Positions 10,371 through 21,122 of a stretch of DNA of 64,000 bases are shown one piece after another. The notes below the pieces were generated by a model, which saw nothing but the letters and a program-made list of their open reading frames with translations, had not been told where the DNA came from and did not search any database. The translations under genes were made by a program, and so were the position numbers. The DNA lies in assembly GCA_001725325.1 (NCBI GenBank), contig MEFY01000002.1, forward strand, positions 1,181,559-1,245,558, read 5' to 3'. The stretch comes from Leifsonia sp. SCN 70-46. GTDB taxonomy: Bacteria; Actinomycetota; Actinomycetes; Actinomycetales; Microbacteriaceae. Positions within the stretch are counted from its first letter, which is position 1. Each line of letters begins with the position of its first letter.

Positions 10371-11411
10371 ATGAGGTGGAGCGGGCAGGAACTGGCGTCC
10401 GATGAGGCGCTGCCCGGCCTCAAGCTGGGCAACCTCGTCCGCTCGGTGACGACGCCGGAGTTCCAGGGAATCCGCTTCCACGAGGTGCTGGCGAAGTCGG
10501 CGCTCAACCACGTTCCGGGCGACAGCGCCATGCCCTTCAACTGGACCATCAACCCCTATCGGGGATGTAGCCATGCGTGCACCTTCTGCTTCGCCCGCAA
10601 CACCCACACCTACCTCGACTTCGACGCGGGCAAGGACTTCGACAGCGAGATCGTCGTCAAGGTCAACGTCGCCGAGGTGCTCGCGCGCGAGCTCGCGAAG
10701 CCCTCGTGGCGGCACGAGGCCGTGGCCCTCGGCACCAACACCGATCCGTACCAGCGGGCCGAGGGGCGCTACCGGCTCATGCCCGGCATCATCGCCGCCC
10801 TCGCGCACAGCGGCACGCCGTTCAGCATCCTCACCAAGGGCGCCCTGCTGCGCCGCGACCTGCCGCTGCTCGTGGAGGCGAGCGAGCACGTGCCCGTCGA
10901 CCTCGCCCTGACGATCGCCGTGCACGACGACGCCCTGCAGCAGTCGGTGGAGCCGGGCGCGCCCGCCACGAAGGGCAGGCTCGAGACGGTGCGCGCGATC
11001 CGGGAGGCCGGGCTCGAGTGCACGGTCTTCATGATGCCGATCCTGCCGTACCTCACCGACTCGCGGGATCACCTCGAGAAGGCGTTCCAGCAGGTCAAGG
11101 ATGCGGGCGGCAGCGCCGTCATGTACTCGGCCCTGCACCTGCGTCCCGGTGCCCGGGAGTGGTTCATGGCCTGGCTCGAGCGCGAGCATCCCGAGCTCGT
11201 GCCGCGCTACCGGGCGATGTACGGACGCAGCGCCTACGCGCCGAAGGAGTACCGCCAGTGGCTCGCCGCGAAGGTCAAGCCCATGATCCGCCGTTACGGG
11301 CTCGAGCGCGGCACGATGAACCCGAGCACGCGCACGCTGCGCACGGCCCGCAGCGGGTCGCTCATCGCCGAGGAGCTGCCTCCGGGAGCGGCGCAGCCCA
11401 CCCTTTTCTAG
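10371..11411 (+). CDS. Rv2578c-family radical SAM protein (SplB-like)
   Basis: 346 residues. The radical SAM cluster motif is CSHACTFC (C-x3-C-x2-C) within NPYRGCSHACTFCFARNTH. The family is related to spore photoproduct lyase and in mycobacteria the homologue is DNA-damage inducible; the reaction is not established. The ATG at 10371 gives the family start MRWSGQ. A GTG two codons upstream is possible but would overlap the SOS box flank. The perfect SOS box immediately upstream supports a DNA repair or tolerance role. Confidence 0.88.
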   Translation: MRWSGQELASDEALPGLKLGNLVRSVTTPEFQGIRFHEVLAKSALNHVPGDSAMPFNWTINPYRGCSHACTFCFARNTHTYLDFDAGKDFDSEIVVKVNVAEVLARELAKPSWRHEAVALGTNTDPYQRAEGRYRLMPGIIAALAHSGTPFSILTKGALLRRDLPLLVEASEHVPVDLALTIAVHDDALQQSVEPGAPATKGRLETVRAIREAGLECTVFMMPILPYLTDSRDHLEKAFQQVKDAGGSAVMYSALHLRPGAREWFMAWLEREHPELVPRYRAMYGRSAYAPKEYRQWLAAKVKPMIRRYGLERGTMNPSTRTLRTARSGSLIAEELPPGAAQPTLF

Positions 11412-11424
11412 GCGCGCGGGGGAC

Positions 11425-11456
11425 GTACCCCGGAAGCGGGGTACAAGGAGGGGTAC
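11425..11456 (+). promoter_or_regulatory. GTACCCCG/CGGGGTAC operator-like palindrome plus third half-site
   Basis: A perfect inverted repeat, GTACCCCG-GAAG-CGGGGTAC (11425-11444), is followed by a direct copy of GGGGTAC at 11450-11456, exactly 12 nt after the right arm's GGGGTAC (11438-11444). It lies 22 nt upstream of the response regulator start. It is probably a binding site, perhaps autoregulatory. Confidence 0.55.
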
Positions 11457-11477
11457 GCCGGGTGACATAGTTCTTGC

Positions 11478-12164
11478 ATGAGCGAATCTCTTGCGACGGC
11501 CTACGTGGCCGACTCGGCGGGGACCGACCGCATCCGGCTCGCGATCCTCGACGACCACGAGGTGCTCCTCGACAGCCTGAGCAGCTGGATCTCGGGCAAC
11601 GCCCCCGACTTCGACCTCGTGCTGAGCGCGAGCACGTGGCTGCAGCTCGTGCACAGCGACAACTTCCCGACCGACCTCGTCTTCATCGACTTCCAGCTGC
11701 GCGAGCCCGTCTCCATCGAGGCGCGCGTGCGCACGTGCCGCGCCGCCGGCGCCAAGGTCATCGTGCTCTCGAGCCTCGACACCCGCGAGTCGCGCGAGCG
11801 CGCCCTCGCCGCCGGTGCGGCAGCCTTCCTCTCGAAGTCGCTGCCCATGCGCGAGGTCATGGATGCCGCGCGCGCCATCATGGGCGTCGAGCCCGGCCCG
11901 AACTACCAGCGCGACTGGCGCCCGCCGCCCGTCGGGGTGACGTCGCAGGCGCGCCCCAAGCTCAGCGCGGGCGAGGTTCAGGCGTTCACCCTCTACGTCT
12001 CGGGCCTCAGCACGCCCGAGGTGGCCGAGCGGATGAACGTGCAGTACGAGACCGCGAAGACCTATCTGCGCCGCGTTCGTGAGAAGTACGCGAAGGCCAA
12101 CCGCCCCGCGAGCAAGAAGGCCGAGCTCATCCGCCGCGCGGCCGAGGACGGCTACCTCGCCTGA
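11478..12164 (+). CDS. LuxR/NarL-family response regulator (orphan)
   Basis: 228 residues. The receiver domain has acidic residues D25/D26, the phosphoacceptor D71 (VFIDFQL) and the conserved K120 (FLSKS). The C-terminal LuxR-type helix-turn-helix covers about residues 160-220 (LSTPEVAERMNVQYETAKTY). No histidine kinase is adjacent, so its partner must be elsewhere. A palindrome with a third half-site lies just upstream and suggests autoregulation. The 18-residue N-terminal extension before the receiver could be shortened by a later start. Confidence 0.88.
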   Translation: MSESLATAYVADSAGTDRIRLAILDDHEVLLDSLSSWISGNAPDFDLVLSASTWLQLVHSDNFPTDLVFIDFQLREPVSIEARVRTCRAAGAKVIVLSSLDTRESRERALAAGAAAFLSKSLPMREVMDAARAIMGVEPGPNYQRDWRPPPVGVTSQARPKLSAGEVQAFTLYVSGLSTPEVAERMNVQYETAKTYLRRVREKYAKANRPASKKAELIRRAAEDGYLA

Positions 12165-12170
12165 TAGTTT
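12165..12170 (+). promoter_or_regulatory. -10 hexamer TAGTTT for tdk
   Basis: TAGTTT is followed by 6 nt and ATG 12177, a leaderless arrangement. It overlaps the stop codon region of the response regulator. Confidence 0.6.
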
Positions 12171-12176
12171 TGCTCC

Positions 12177-12794
12177 ATGAGCAAGCTGTACTTCCGCTAC
12201 GGCGCGATGAACAGCGGCAAGAGCACTGCTCTGCTGCAGGCCGCCTTCAACTACGAGGAGCGCGGTCAGCAGGTGCTCCTCGCGAAGCCCGCCATCGACA
12301 CCAAGGGCGACGCGACGATCGTCTCGCGCCTGGGCCTCACGCGTCCCGTCGACTTCACGGTCGCGCCCGACGACGACATCCGTGCGAAGTTCGCGGAGAT
12401 GAGGATGCACGTGCTCGAGAGCACGGGCAAGGCCGTGAGCTGCCTGCTCGTCGACGAGGTGCAGTTCCTCAGCGCCGCACAGGCTGACGACCTCCTGCGC
12501 ATCGCCATCCTCGACGGCGTTCCCGTGCTCGCCTACGGCATCCGCACCGACTTCCAGACCGTGGCCTTCCCGGGAAGCCGTCGCCTGCTCGAGATCGCCC
12601 ACTCCCTCGAAGAGCTCAAGACCATCTGCCGCTGCGGCCGCAAGGCGGTGTTCAACGCGCGCAAGATCGGCGACGACTACGTGTTCGACGGCGACCAGGT
12701 CGCCATCGACGGCGACGAGGTCACCTACGAGTCGCTGTGCGGCGCGTGCTACCTCGAGGAGAGCGGCGGGGTGCTGCTCACCGAGCAGCGCTAG
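12177..12794 (+). CDS. tdk: Thymidine kinase (type II)
   Basis: Phosphorylates thymidine in the nucleoside salvage pathway. It has 205 residues. The P-loop is GAMNSGKST (9-17), followed by the Walker B-like LLVDEVQFL. Zinc-ligand cysteines are in CRCGRKAVF and LCGACY. The 3' end overlaps the convergent VOC gene by 17 nt. Confidence 0.95.
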   Translation: MSKLYFRYGAMNSGKSTALLQAAFNYEERGQQVLLAKPAIDTKGDATIVSRLGLTRPVDFTVAPDDDIRAKFAEMRMHVLESTGKAVSCLLVDEVQFLSAAQADDLLRIAILDGVPVLAYGIRTDFQTVAFPGSRRLLEIAHSLEELKTICRCGRKAVFNARKIGDDYVFDGDQVAIDGDEVTYESLCGACYLEESGGVLLTEQR

Positions 12795-13128
12795 GCTCCC
12801 ACAGCTCCAGCCGGTTGCCCTCGGGGTCGGTGACCCACGTGAAGCTGCCCACGCCCTCCATGTGCTGCACGTCCTCCGTGACGACGCCGCGCGCGCCCAG
12901 CTCCGCGACGAACGCCGCGAGGTCGTCGACCCGGAAGTTCAGCATGCTGCGGCCCGGGAAGTAGTCGGAGTCCGCGGGGAACGCCGCGAAGACCGTCGGG
13001 CCCGCCTGCTGCTCCCACTGGCCGTACTCGGCGAGGCCAAGGCCGAGGATGTCGCGGTACCAGGCCGTGAGGGCGTCGGGGTCTGACGACCTCAAGAAGG
13101 TGCCGCCGATGCCGGTGATTCTCGCCAT
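12778..13128 (-). CDS. VOC-family (glyoxalase/bleomycin-resistance-like) protein
   Basis: 116 residues with two beta-alpha-beta-beta-beta halves (GGTFLRSSDPDALTAWYRDI and MLNFRVDDLAAFVAELGARG) and the end motif DPEGNRLELWEP, typical of the vicinal oxygen chelate superfamily. The substrate is unknown. The ATG at 13128 was chosen; the frame continues upstream only through the tRNA-Pro gene and is not coding there. It overlaps tdk tail to tail. Confidence 0.85.
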   Translation of the reverse strand: MARITGIGGTFLRSSDPDALTAWYRDILGLGLAEYGQWEQQAGPTVFAAFPADSDYFPGRSMLNFRVDDLAAFVAELGARGVVTEDVQHMEGVGSFTWVTDPEGNRLELWEPSAAR

Positions 13129-13150
13129 AGTGACAGTGTGCCCCTCAACC

Positions 13151-13183
13151 AAGAAGGACCGCCAATCTCTGGCGGTCCTTCTT
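13151..13183 (-). terminator. Terminator after tRNA-Pro
   Basis: A perfect 13-bp inverted repeat (AAGAAGGACCGCC and its complement) with a 7-nt loop lies 7 nt downstream of the tRNA on the minus strand. The strand leaving the stem reads TTCTTGGTTG, weakly T-rich. Confidence 0.85.
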
Positions 13184-13189
13184 GCTCTG

Positions 13190-13263
<74 letters not shown>

Positions 13264-13293
13264 ATCCGGCTGCGCCTTCCGGCGCGAGCCTCG

Positions 13294-14262
13294 TCAAGAA
13301 TAGCCGAAATCTCCGGCCGTCAGTGTCACGACCACCGCCTCGGGCGCGCACGCGAAGCGCACGGGCGCGTAAACCGAGGTGCCGATGCCCGCGCTGACCT
13401 CCAGGAAGGCCGCGCGCCGCGCGTGGTGCCACACGCTCAGCCCCTGCGCCTGCTCACGGGGGATGTCGCAGTTGGTGACGAGCGCGGGCAGCCCGGGGAT
13501 GCGCACCTGCCCGCCGTGCGTGTGGCCGGCGAAGATGAGCTCGGCGCCGTGGGTGACGAACGAGTCGAGCACGCGGCGGTACGGGGCGTGGGTGACGCCG
13601 ATGGCGACCGGGTCCGGTCCCGCGGTGTCGTCGGCCCAGCCCACGTTCTCGCGCATCTCCTCGATGGCGCCCGGGAGCACGTCGAGGCGGTCCCAGTTGC
13701 GGTGGGCGTCGTTGGTGCCGAAGAACTCGAGGCGCGACCCCTTGATCTCGAGGGCGCGCGAGGTGTTGTTGAGCGACAGCCAGCCGAGGGTGTCCTCGAA
13801 GTAGCGCTCGAGGCGGGCGGTGTCGAGGCTCGTGGGCTTCGTGGGGGTGCGCGACGGTCCGCCGAAGTACGTGAACGGGTTCTTCAGCTGCGGCCCGACG
13901 TAGTCGTTGGAGCCGTGGACGAAGACCCCGGGAATCCCCGCGAACACCTGCAGGGCCTTCTCGAGCCCCTCGATGCCGTCGACGTGGCCGAGGTTGTCGC
14001 CCGTGTTGACGATGAGGTCGGGCTCGAGCAGCGCGAGGGATCGCACCCACTCCTGCTTCCGCTGCTGCCAGGGCGCCATGTGCAGGTCGGAGAGGTGCAG
14101 CACGGTGAGCGGGCGCGCGCCCGGCTCGAGCACCGCGACGCTCTCATGGCGCACCGTGAAGCGGTTGCGCTCGACGAACACGCCCCACGCGAGCGCCGCG
14201 GCGCCCACGGCCGCCACAGCACCGAGTGCTGTGGCGGCCGAACGCGCTTGGCCAGGGCTCAA
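13294..14262 (-). CDS. Metallophosphoesterase, membrane-anchored
   Basis: 322 residues. An N-terminal hydrophobic helix (ATALGAVAAVGAAALAWGVF) anchors a calcineurin-like phosphoesterase domain. Metal-binding motifs are LHLSDLHM, NTGDNLG, HGSNDY (GNHD replaced by GSND), GVTHAP and FAGHTHGGQVRIP. The TTG at 14262 overlaps the PBP stop (TTGA), suggesting translational coupling; no strong ribosome site is seen, so the start is uncertain. It is cotranscribed with the PBP gene, an arrangement common in actinobacteria. Confidence 0.88.
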   Translation of the reverse strand: MSPGQARSAATALGAVAAVGAAALAWGVFVERNRFTVRHESVAVLEPGARPLTVLHLSDLHMAPWQQRKQEWVRSLALLEPDLIVNTGDNLGHVDGIEGLEKALQVFAGIPGVFVHGSNDYVGPQLKNPFTYFGGPSRTPTKPTSLDTARLERYFEDTLGWLSLNNTSRALEIKGSRLEFFGTNDAHRNWDRLDVLPGAIEEMRENVGWADDTAGPDPVAIGVTHAPYRRVLDSFVTHGAELIFAGHTHGGQVRIPGLPALVTNCDIPREQAQGLSVWHHARRAAFLEVSAGIGTSVYAPVRFACAPEAVVVTLTAGDFGYS

Positions 14263-16847
14263 GGGCAGGTTTCCTTGCCGACGGCGAGGGTCACGGGCAC
14301 TCCCGGCAGGTTGTAGGAGCCGGGAGCAGGGTTGGACGACTGCACCTTGCCCAGCCGTCCGTACTTCGGATCCGTGGGCAGCATGGGGGGGTTGCCCGTC
14401 GTGGGCGTGATGACGACACACGTCTGCGTGACGTTCATGTCGCCGGCCGCGTTCAGCTGCCCCTGGGCGGCGTTGAAGTCATTCGTCTGCCCATCGAGCA
14501 CGACGTCGGGGAAGGCGACCTTGTTGCCCTTGCTCGTGAACACCGTGATGGTGGCGCCCCTGCCCGAGTTGCTTCCCGGTTCGGGGTCGGTCGTCGCGAC
14601 CTTGCCCGCCGGAACCTCGGAGTCGATGGGTCCGCCGTCCTTGTAGGTGAAGCCGAGACCCTCGAGCAGGGCCTTCGCCGACTCCGGCGTCAGGCCGCGC
14701 ACGTCGGGCACGGCCAGGCCGCCGCCGGTCACGAGGGACGGGTCCGGCGCGGGCCAGTCATTGCCGCCGTACTTGTTGTCGAGGGCCGTGACGAGCGCGA
14801 GCGAGATGTAGTGGCGCAGGCGGATACCCGCGACGCCCTCGTACTCCTGGTCGAGGATCGGGACCTTGCCGACGCTGTTGCCGACCCAGACGACCGAGCC
14901 GCCCGAGGTCGTGCCGGTGGCTACCCAGGTCTGCTCGCCGACGTCGGTCGTGCCGGTCTTTCCGAAGATCGGGATGCCGTCCTCGGGGTTTCCGTAGACC
15001 TGGTTGCCCGTGACCATGACGCCCTTGAGCACGTCGATCGCGGTCGCGGCGATGTTCTGCGGGATCGCCTGCTTGCACTCGGGGGTCTGGCCCACCTTGG
15101 ACTCGCCGTCGGGGGTGACGATCGAGTCGACGATGATCGGCTTGCACCACTTGCCGAGGGCCGCGACCCCCGCATAGGCCGAGGCCATGCTGAGCGGCGT
15201 GACCTCGTTGATGCCGATGATCGACGAGGGCACCGTCTTGAGCGGGTCGCCGTCCGCACGCTCCACGCCGAGGCTCTTGGCCACGTCGCGGATGTCGCAC
15301 AGGTCGAGCTGCTTGGCCATGGAGAAGAACACGCCGTTGACGGAGTTGACGGTGCCGTCGCGGATCGTCCAGATACCCGACTCGCCCGCGTTGTTCTTGT
15401 ACGAGAACGTGCCCGTGCCCGAGGGCTCGCCGCATTCCCTGAACTTGGAGAACTGGGCGGCGCTGTCGGGGTCGCCGCTCACGCGCTCCTCGGTGCCCTT
15501 GCCCTGCATGAGCCAGTCGAGCAGCGTGAAGAGCTTGTACGTCGAGCCGGGTTGGATGCCGCTCGAGCCGCCGTAGTTGTAGCTCGTGCTGTAGTTGACG
15601 GCGGACGTCGTATCGCCGCCGCCGTCGAGCGTGTCGTCGAAGATCTTGTTCTCGGCCATCACGAGCACGCGACCGGTGCCCGGCTGCACCGTGTCGACCA
15701 CTCCGCCGAGCGCGAAGTTGGTCTCGGTGTTCGGCGCGTACGTCCAGAGCGCCTGCTGGGCGGGAATCTGGATGTCGAGGTCGAGCGTCGTGTAGAGCTT
15801 GTAGCCGCCGCGCTTCCAGTTCGCGGCACGTTCCTCGGGGGTCGCGCCGAGGAACGTGAAGTCCTTCACGCTCTTGACGACGTAGTCGCAGAACCAGCGC
15901 GCGTACTCGTAGGCGGCCATGCAGCCGTTCGAGGGAGCGCTGGGCTTGATCGTGGTGTCGTCGACCGGGGTGGCGATCGCCTCGTCGTGCTCCGCCTGCG
16001 TGATGTCGCCGGCGGCGAGCATGCGGTCGAGGATGAAGTCGCGGCGGATCGTGTTCGCCTCGTAGTTCTCGGGGTCGCCGAGGTTGCGCTGGTTGGGGTA
16101 CTGCACGATGGCGATGAGGCTCGCCGCCTGGGAGAGCGTCAGGTCCTTCGCGTCGACGCTGTAGTAGCGCTGGGCGGCGGCCTGGATGCCGTATGTGGCG
16201 TTGCCGAAGTTCGCGATGTTGAGGTACGCGGTGAGGATCTCCTTCTTCGTGTACTTCTTCTCGAGGCCGATCGCGAGCTTCATCTCCTTGAGCTTGCGGT
16301 CGAAGGAGGTGGCCGTCGCCTTCTTGTAGGCCGCGTCGCGCGCCTCCTGGGTGTCGAGCTCGAGGGCCTGCTGCACGAAGATGTTCTTCACGAGCTGCAT
16401 CGAGAGGGTGGAGGCACCCGAGTCGATGTCGCCGCCGATGACATTGCCGACCGCGGCGCGCACGACCGAGGCCACGTCCACGCCCCCGTGCTCGAAGAAG
16501 CGCGCGTCCTCGCCGTCGACGGTGGCGTCGAGTGCGAACTTCGAGATCTGGTCGTACGGCACCTCCTGGCGGTTCTGGTCGTAGACCGTCGCGATGAGGT
16601 ACTGCCCGTTCTCGTTGCCCGATCCCGTGAACGTCGCGTACAGCTCGTTGCGCTCGGGCTGCTGGCCGATCTCGATGTACTCGGGCAGGCTGTCGAAGAT
16701 GCCGATGGTGCTGGAGGCCGTGATACCGGTGACGGCGAGGGCGGGGGCCACCATGACCGTCACGAGCAGTCCGGAGAGGGCGCTGAAGCCGACGATCCCG
16801 GCGGCCGCGGAGAGCACACCTCGACGCGGGGTTTTTTGGGCAGACAT
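14259..16847 (-). CDS. Class A penicillin-binding protein with PASTA domain(s)
   Basis: 862-residue bifunctional peptidoglycan synthase. One N-terminal membrane helix (residues about 12-40) is followed by a GT51 transglycosylase domain (GEDARFFEHGGVD) and a transpeptidase domain with SxxK (QPGSTYKLF), SxN (SVNGVFFS) and KTG (FGKTGTTD). PASTA sequence follows (PDVRGLTPESAKALLEGLGF), then a C-terminal stretch that may be a second degenerate PASTA. The ATG at 16847 has TACCCT 6 nt upstream, implying leaderless transcription. It is probably the PonA-type enzyme of this strain. Confidence 0.95.
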   Translation of the reverse strand: MSAQKTPRRGVLSAAAGIVGFSALSGLLVTVMVAPALAVTGITASSTIGIFDSLPEYIEIGQQPERNELYATFTGSGNENGQYLIATVYDQNRQEVPYDQISKFALDATVDGEDARFFEHGGVDVASVVRAAVGNVIGGDIDSGASTLSMQLVKNIFVQQALELDTQEARDAAYKKATATSFDRKLKEMKLAIGLEKKYTKKEILTAYLNIANFGNATYGIQAAAQRYYSVDAKDLTLSQAASLIAIVQYPNQRNLGDPENYEANTIRRDFILDRMLAAGDITQAEHDEAIATPVDDTTIKPSAPSNGCMAAYEYARWFCDYVVKSVKDFTFLGATPEERAANWKRGGYKLYTTLDLDIQIPAQQALWTYAPNTETNFALGGVVDTVQPGTGRVLVMAENKIFDDTLDGGGDTTSAVNYSTSYNYGGSSGIQPGSTYKLFTLLDWLMQGKGTEERVSGDPDSAAQFSKFRECGEPSGTGTFSYKNNAGESGIWTIRDGTVNSVNGVFFSMAKQLDLCDIRDVAKSLGVERADGDPLKTVPSSIIGINEVTPLSMASAYAGVAALGKWCKPIIVDSIVTPDGESKVGQTPECKQAIPQNIAATAIDVLKGVMVTGNQVYGNPEDGIPIFGKTGTTDVGEQTWVATGTTSGGSVVWVGNSVGKVPILDQEYEGVAGIRLRHYISLALVTALDNKYGGNDWPAPDPSLVTGGGLAVPDVRGLTPESAKALLEGLGFTYKDGGPIDSEVPAGKVATTDPEPGSNSGRGATITVFTSKGNKVAFPDVVLDGQTNDFNAAQGQLNAAGDMNVTQTCVVITPTTGNPPMLPTDPKYGRLGKVQSSNPAPGSYNLPGVPVTLAVGKETCP

Positions 16848-16853
16848 ACAATC

Positions 16854-16859
16854 AGGGTA
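16854..16859 (-). promoter_or_regulatory. -10 hexamer TACCCT for the PBP gene
   Basis: On the minus strand, TACCCT is followed by GATTGT and ATG 16847 (6-nt spacer). Confidence 0.65.
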
Positions 16860-16899
16860 CGGGATGAACCCGAGACCCAAGCTGAACGGATGCCGACAA

Positions 16900-17058
16900 A
16901 TGACCCAGTGGGAGTACATCACGACCCCGCTCATGATCCACAACACGACCGCCATCCTCAACAACTGGGGTTCTGACGGCTGGGAGCTCGTCCAGATCGT
17001 GACCGGCCCCGAGGGCGGCCTCGTCGCCTACTTCAAGCGTGAGAAGAAGGAGTCCTGA
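16900..17058 (+). CDS. DUF4177-type small protein
   Basis: 52 residues starting MTQWEYITTPL and containing NNWGSDGWELVQIV, the core of the DUF4177 family of small proteins with unknown function. The stop overlaps the start of the RidA gene (TGATG), so the two are translationally coupled. GAAGGAG near the end of this gene serves RidA. Confidence 0.85.
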   Translation: MTQWEYITTPLMIHNTTAILNNWGSDGWELVQIVTGPEGGLVAYFKREKKES

Positions 17059-17519
17059 TGTCGGCACTCGACGACCGTCTGGCCGAGCTCGGCCTGGCCA
17101 TCCCGCCGCTCGCCAAGCCCGTGGCCGCGTACATCCCCGCCGTCGTGTCGGGCAACCTCGTCTACACGTCCGGCCAGCTGCCGTTCGTCGACGGGGCGCT
17201 CCCCGCGACCGGCAAGGTCGGCGCCGAGGTCGACGCGGCCGACGCGGCCGGCTACGCGCGCACGTGCGTGCTCAACGGCCTCGCGGCGGCCCACACGGCC
17301 ATCGGGTCGCTCGACCGCATCACGCGCGTCGTGAAGGTCGTGGGCTTCGTCGCCTCCGACCCGTCGTTCACGGGCCAGCCGGCCGTCATCAACGGCGCGT
17401 CCGAGCTGCTGGGCCAGCTCTTCGGCGAGGCCGGCGCACACGCGCGCAGCGCCGTGGGCGTCGCGGTGCTCCCGCTCGACTCCCCGGTCGAGGTCGAGTT
17501 CGTCTTCGAGTTCGCGTGA
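17058..17519 (+). CDS. RidA-family (YjgF/YER057c) protein
   Basis: 153 residues. The sequence follows the longer RidA subfamily (YTSGQLPFVDG ... LDRITRVVKVVGFVAS). Canonical RidA hydrolyses reactive enamine/imine intermediates made by PLP enzymes. The catalytic Arg in the C-terminal ARSAVGVAVLP segment is present. It is preceded by AAGGAG and coupled to both neighbours (TGATG upstream, GTGA downstream). Confidence 0.88.
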   Translation: MSALDDRLAELGLAIPPLAKPVAAYIPAVVSGNLVYTSGQLPFVDGALPATGKVGAEVDAADAAGYARTCVLNGLAAAHTAIGSLDRITRVVKVVGFVASDPSFTGQPAVINGASELLGQLFGEAGAHARSAVGVAVLPLDSPVEVEFVFEFA

Positions 17520-19027
17520 CGGCTGAGGTCTGGTCAGACGGCAAGGCTGGCGCGAGCGCCGTCCCGCACGACCTCGACCTCGGTGCGTTCGACCCCGCTC
17601 TCGCCGGCACCGTCGTGCGCGGGCGCAGGCTCGTGCAGGACACGCGCGAGCTCGAACCGGGGGACATCTTCGTCGCCCTCGGGCGCCCGGGTGTGCCCGC
17701 GCTGCCGTGGGTGCAGGACGCGCTCGACCGCGGCGCGGCCGCGGTGCTCGTCGACGCCACGGCCGAGGGGGAGTTCCCCGACCTCGTCCACCGGGTGACG
17801 GCGCTCGCCGACGTGCTCGGGGCGCTCTCGGCCGAGTTCACGGGACATCCGTCCGACCACCTCACGATGGTCGGGATCACGGGCACCAACGGCAAGACGT
17901 CGACGTCCATCCTGCTCACCCAGGCGTGGCGGGCGCTCGGCGTGCCCTCCGCGACCGTGGGCACGCTCGGCGCGGGCATCACGGGTGAGCCGCGCATCAA
18001 CATGGGGATGACGACGCCCCAGGTGACGACGCTGCACCAGTACCTCGCCGACTTCGTGAGCCGCGGCGTCGAGCGCGTCGTCATGGAGGTGAGCTCGCAC
18101 GCCCTCGAGCTCGGCCGCGTCGCGGGCGTGAGCTATGGCACCGTCGCGTTCACCAACTTCACGCGCGACCACCTCGACTTCCACGGCACCATGGAGAACT
18201 ACGCGGCGCAGAAGGCGAAGATCTTCACGCTGCCGGGCGTGCACACGGCCGTCGTCAACGTCGACGACGCCTTCGGGCTCGAGCACTTCGGGCGGCTGCG
18301 CGAGGGCATCCGCCGGGTCGGGGTCAGCTCGCACGGGCATCCCGAGGCCGTCGTGATCGCGCGCGACGTGCGCCTCACGACCGACGGCCTCGAGTTCGAC
18401 CTCGACATCGAGGGCGAGCGGCACCCCGTGCGCAGCGGCCTCGTCGGCAGGTTCAACATCGACAACCTTCTCGTCGTCGCGGCCGTGCTGTGGACCGAGG
18501 GCGTCGCGCCCGCGCGCGTCGCCGAACTGCTCGGCCCGTTGCAGCCCGTCGTCGGCAGGATGACCCGACTCCGGCCCTCCCCGTCGCTCCCGCTCGTCGT
18601 GGTCGACGCCGGTCACACGCCCGATGCCATGCGCCAGGCCGTCACGGCCCTGCGCGAGCACGGCCACGACCGCATCGTCACGGTGTTCGGCGCGACGGGA
18701 AGCCGCGACCCGGGCAAGCGGCCCGAGATGGCGCGCATCATCGAAGACGGCTCCGACCTCGTGGTCGTGACCGACGACGACGTGCACGACGAGGACGGCG
18801 ACGCCATCCTCGACGACATCCGCGCGGGCTTCGCGAACCCGTCGGCCGTGGTCGAGATCCGCGACCGCGCGACCGCCATCGCCTACGCGATCGACGCGGC
18901 GGGCCCGCGCGACGTCGTGCTGCTGCAGGGCAAGGGGCACGAGCCCTACCAGATCGTGGCGGGCGGGGTCCGCGTGCCGTTCAGCGACATCGACACGGCC
19001 GAGCGGCTGCTGCGCGACAGGATGTGA
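17516..19027 (+). CDS. Divergent MurE-like Mur ligase
   Basis: 503 residues with all three Mur ligase domains. The P-loop is GITGTNGKTST, the central MurE motif MEVSSHALELGRV and the C-terminal LLQGKGHEPYQ. This places it with UDP-MurNAc-tripeptide synthetases, which add the third residue of the peptidoglycan stem. Several MurE landmarks differ: the DNPR amino-acid specificity motif is replaced by DDDVHDED, VDYAHTPD reads VDAGHTPD, and the N-terminal GHxF segment is missing. The GTG start overlaps the RidA stop (GTGA). It lies outside any division/cell wall cluster, so it could be a paralogue with another substrate. Confidence 0.8.
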   Translation: MTAEVWSDGKAGASAVPHDLDLGAFDPALAGTVVRGRRLVQDTRELEPGDIFVALGRPGVPALPWVQDALDRGAAAVLVDATAEGEFPDLVHRVTALADVLGALSAEFTGHPSDHLTMVGITGTNGKTSTSILLTQAWRALGVPSATVGTLGAGITGEPRINMGMTTPQVTTLHQYLADFVSRGVERVVMEVSSHALELGRVAGVSYGTVAFTNFTRDHLDFHGTMENYAAQKAKIFTLPGVHTAVVNVDDAFGLEHFGRLREGIRRVGVSSHGHPEAVVIARDVRLTTDGLEFDLDIEGERHPVRSGLVGRFNIDNLLVVAAVLWTEGVAPARVAELLGPLQPVVGRMTRLRPSPSLPLVVVDAGHTPDAMRQAVTALREHGHDRIVTVFGATGSRDPGKRPEMARIIEDGSDLVVVTDDDVHDEDGDAILDDIRAGFANPSAVVEIRDRATAIAYAIDAAGPRDVVLLQGKGHEPYQIVAGGVRVPFSDIDTAERLLRDRM

Positions 19028-19043
19028 CGCGCAGCAGCCCCGG

Positions 19044-21008
<1,965 letters not shown>

Positions 21009-21088
21009 CAGATCCTCGTCGATCTCGCGGACTGCCAGGAACCGCGAACTGTATGTACAGGTGAACCTCTCGATCCTAGAACCTCCCA

Positions 21089-21116
21089 TTGACCCGGAGG
21101 CGCCGTGCGCTACACT
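21089..21116 (+). promoter_or_regulatory. Promoter of the 6C RNA
   Basis: TTGACC (21089-21094) and TACACT (21111-21116) are separated by 16 nt. Initiation is predicted near 21123. It is among the best matches to a housekeeping promoter in the window. Confidence 0.8.
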
Positions 21117-21122
21117 GATGCT

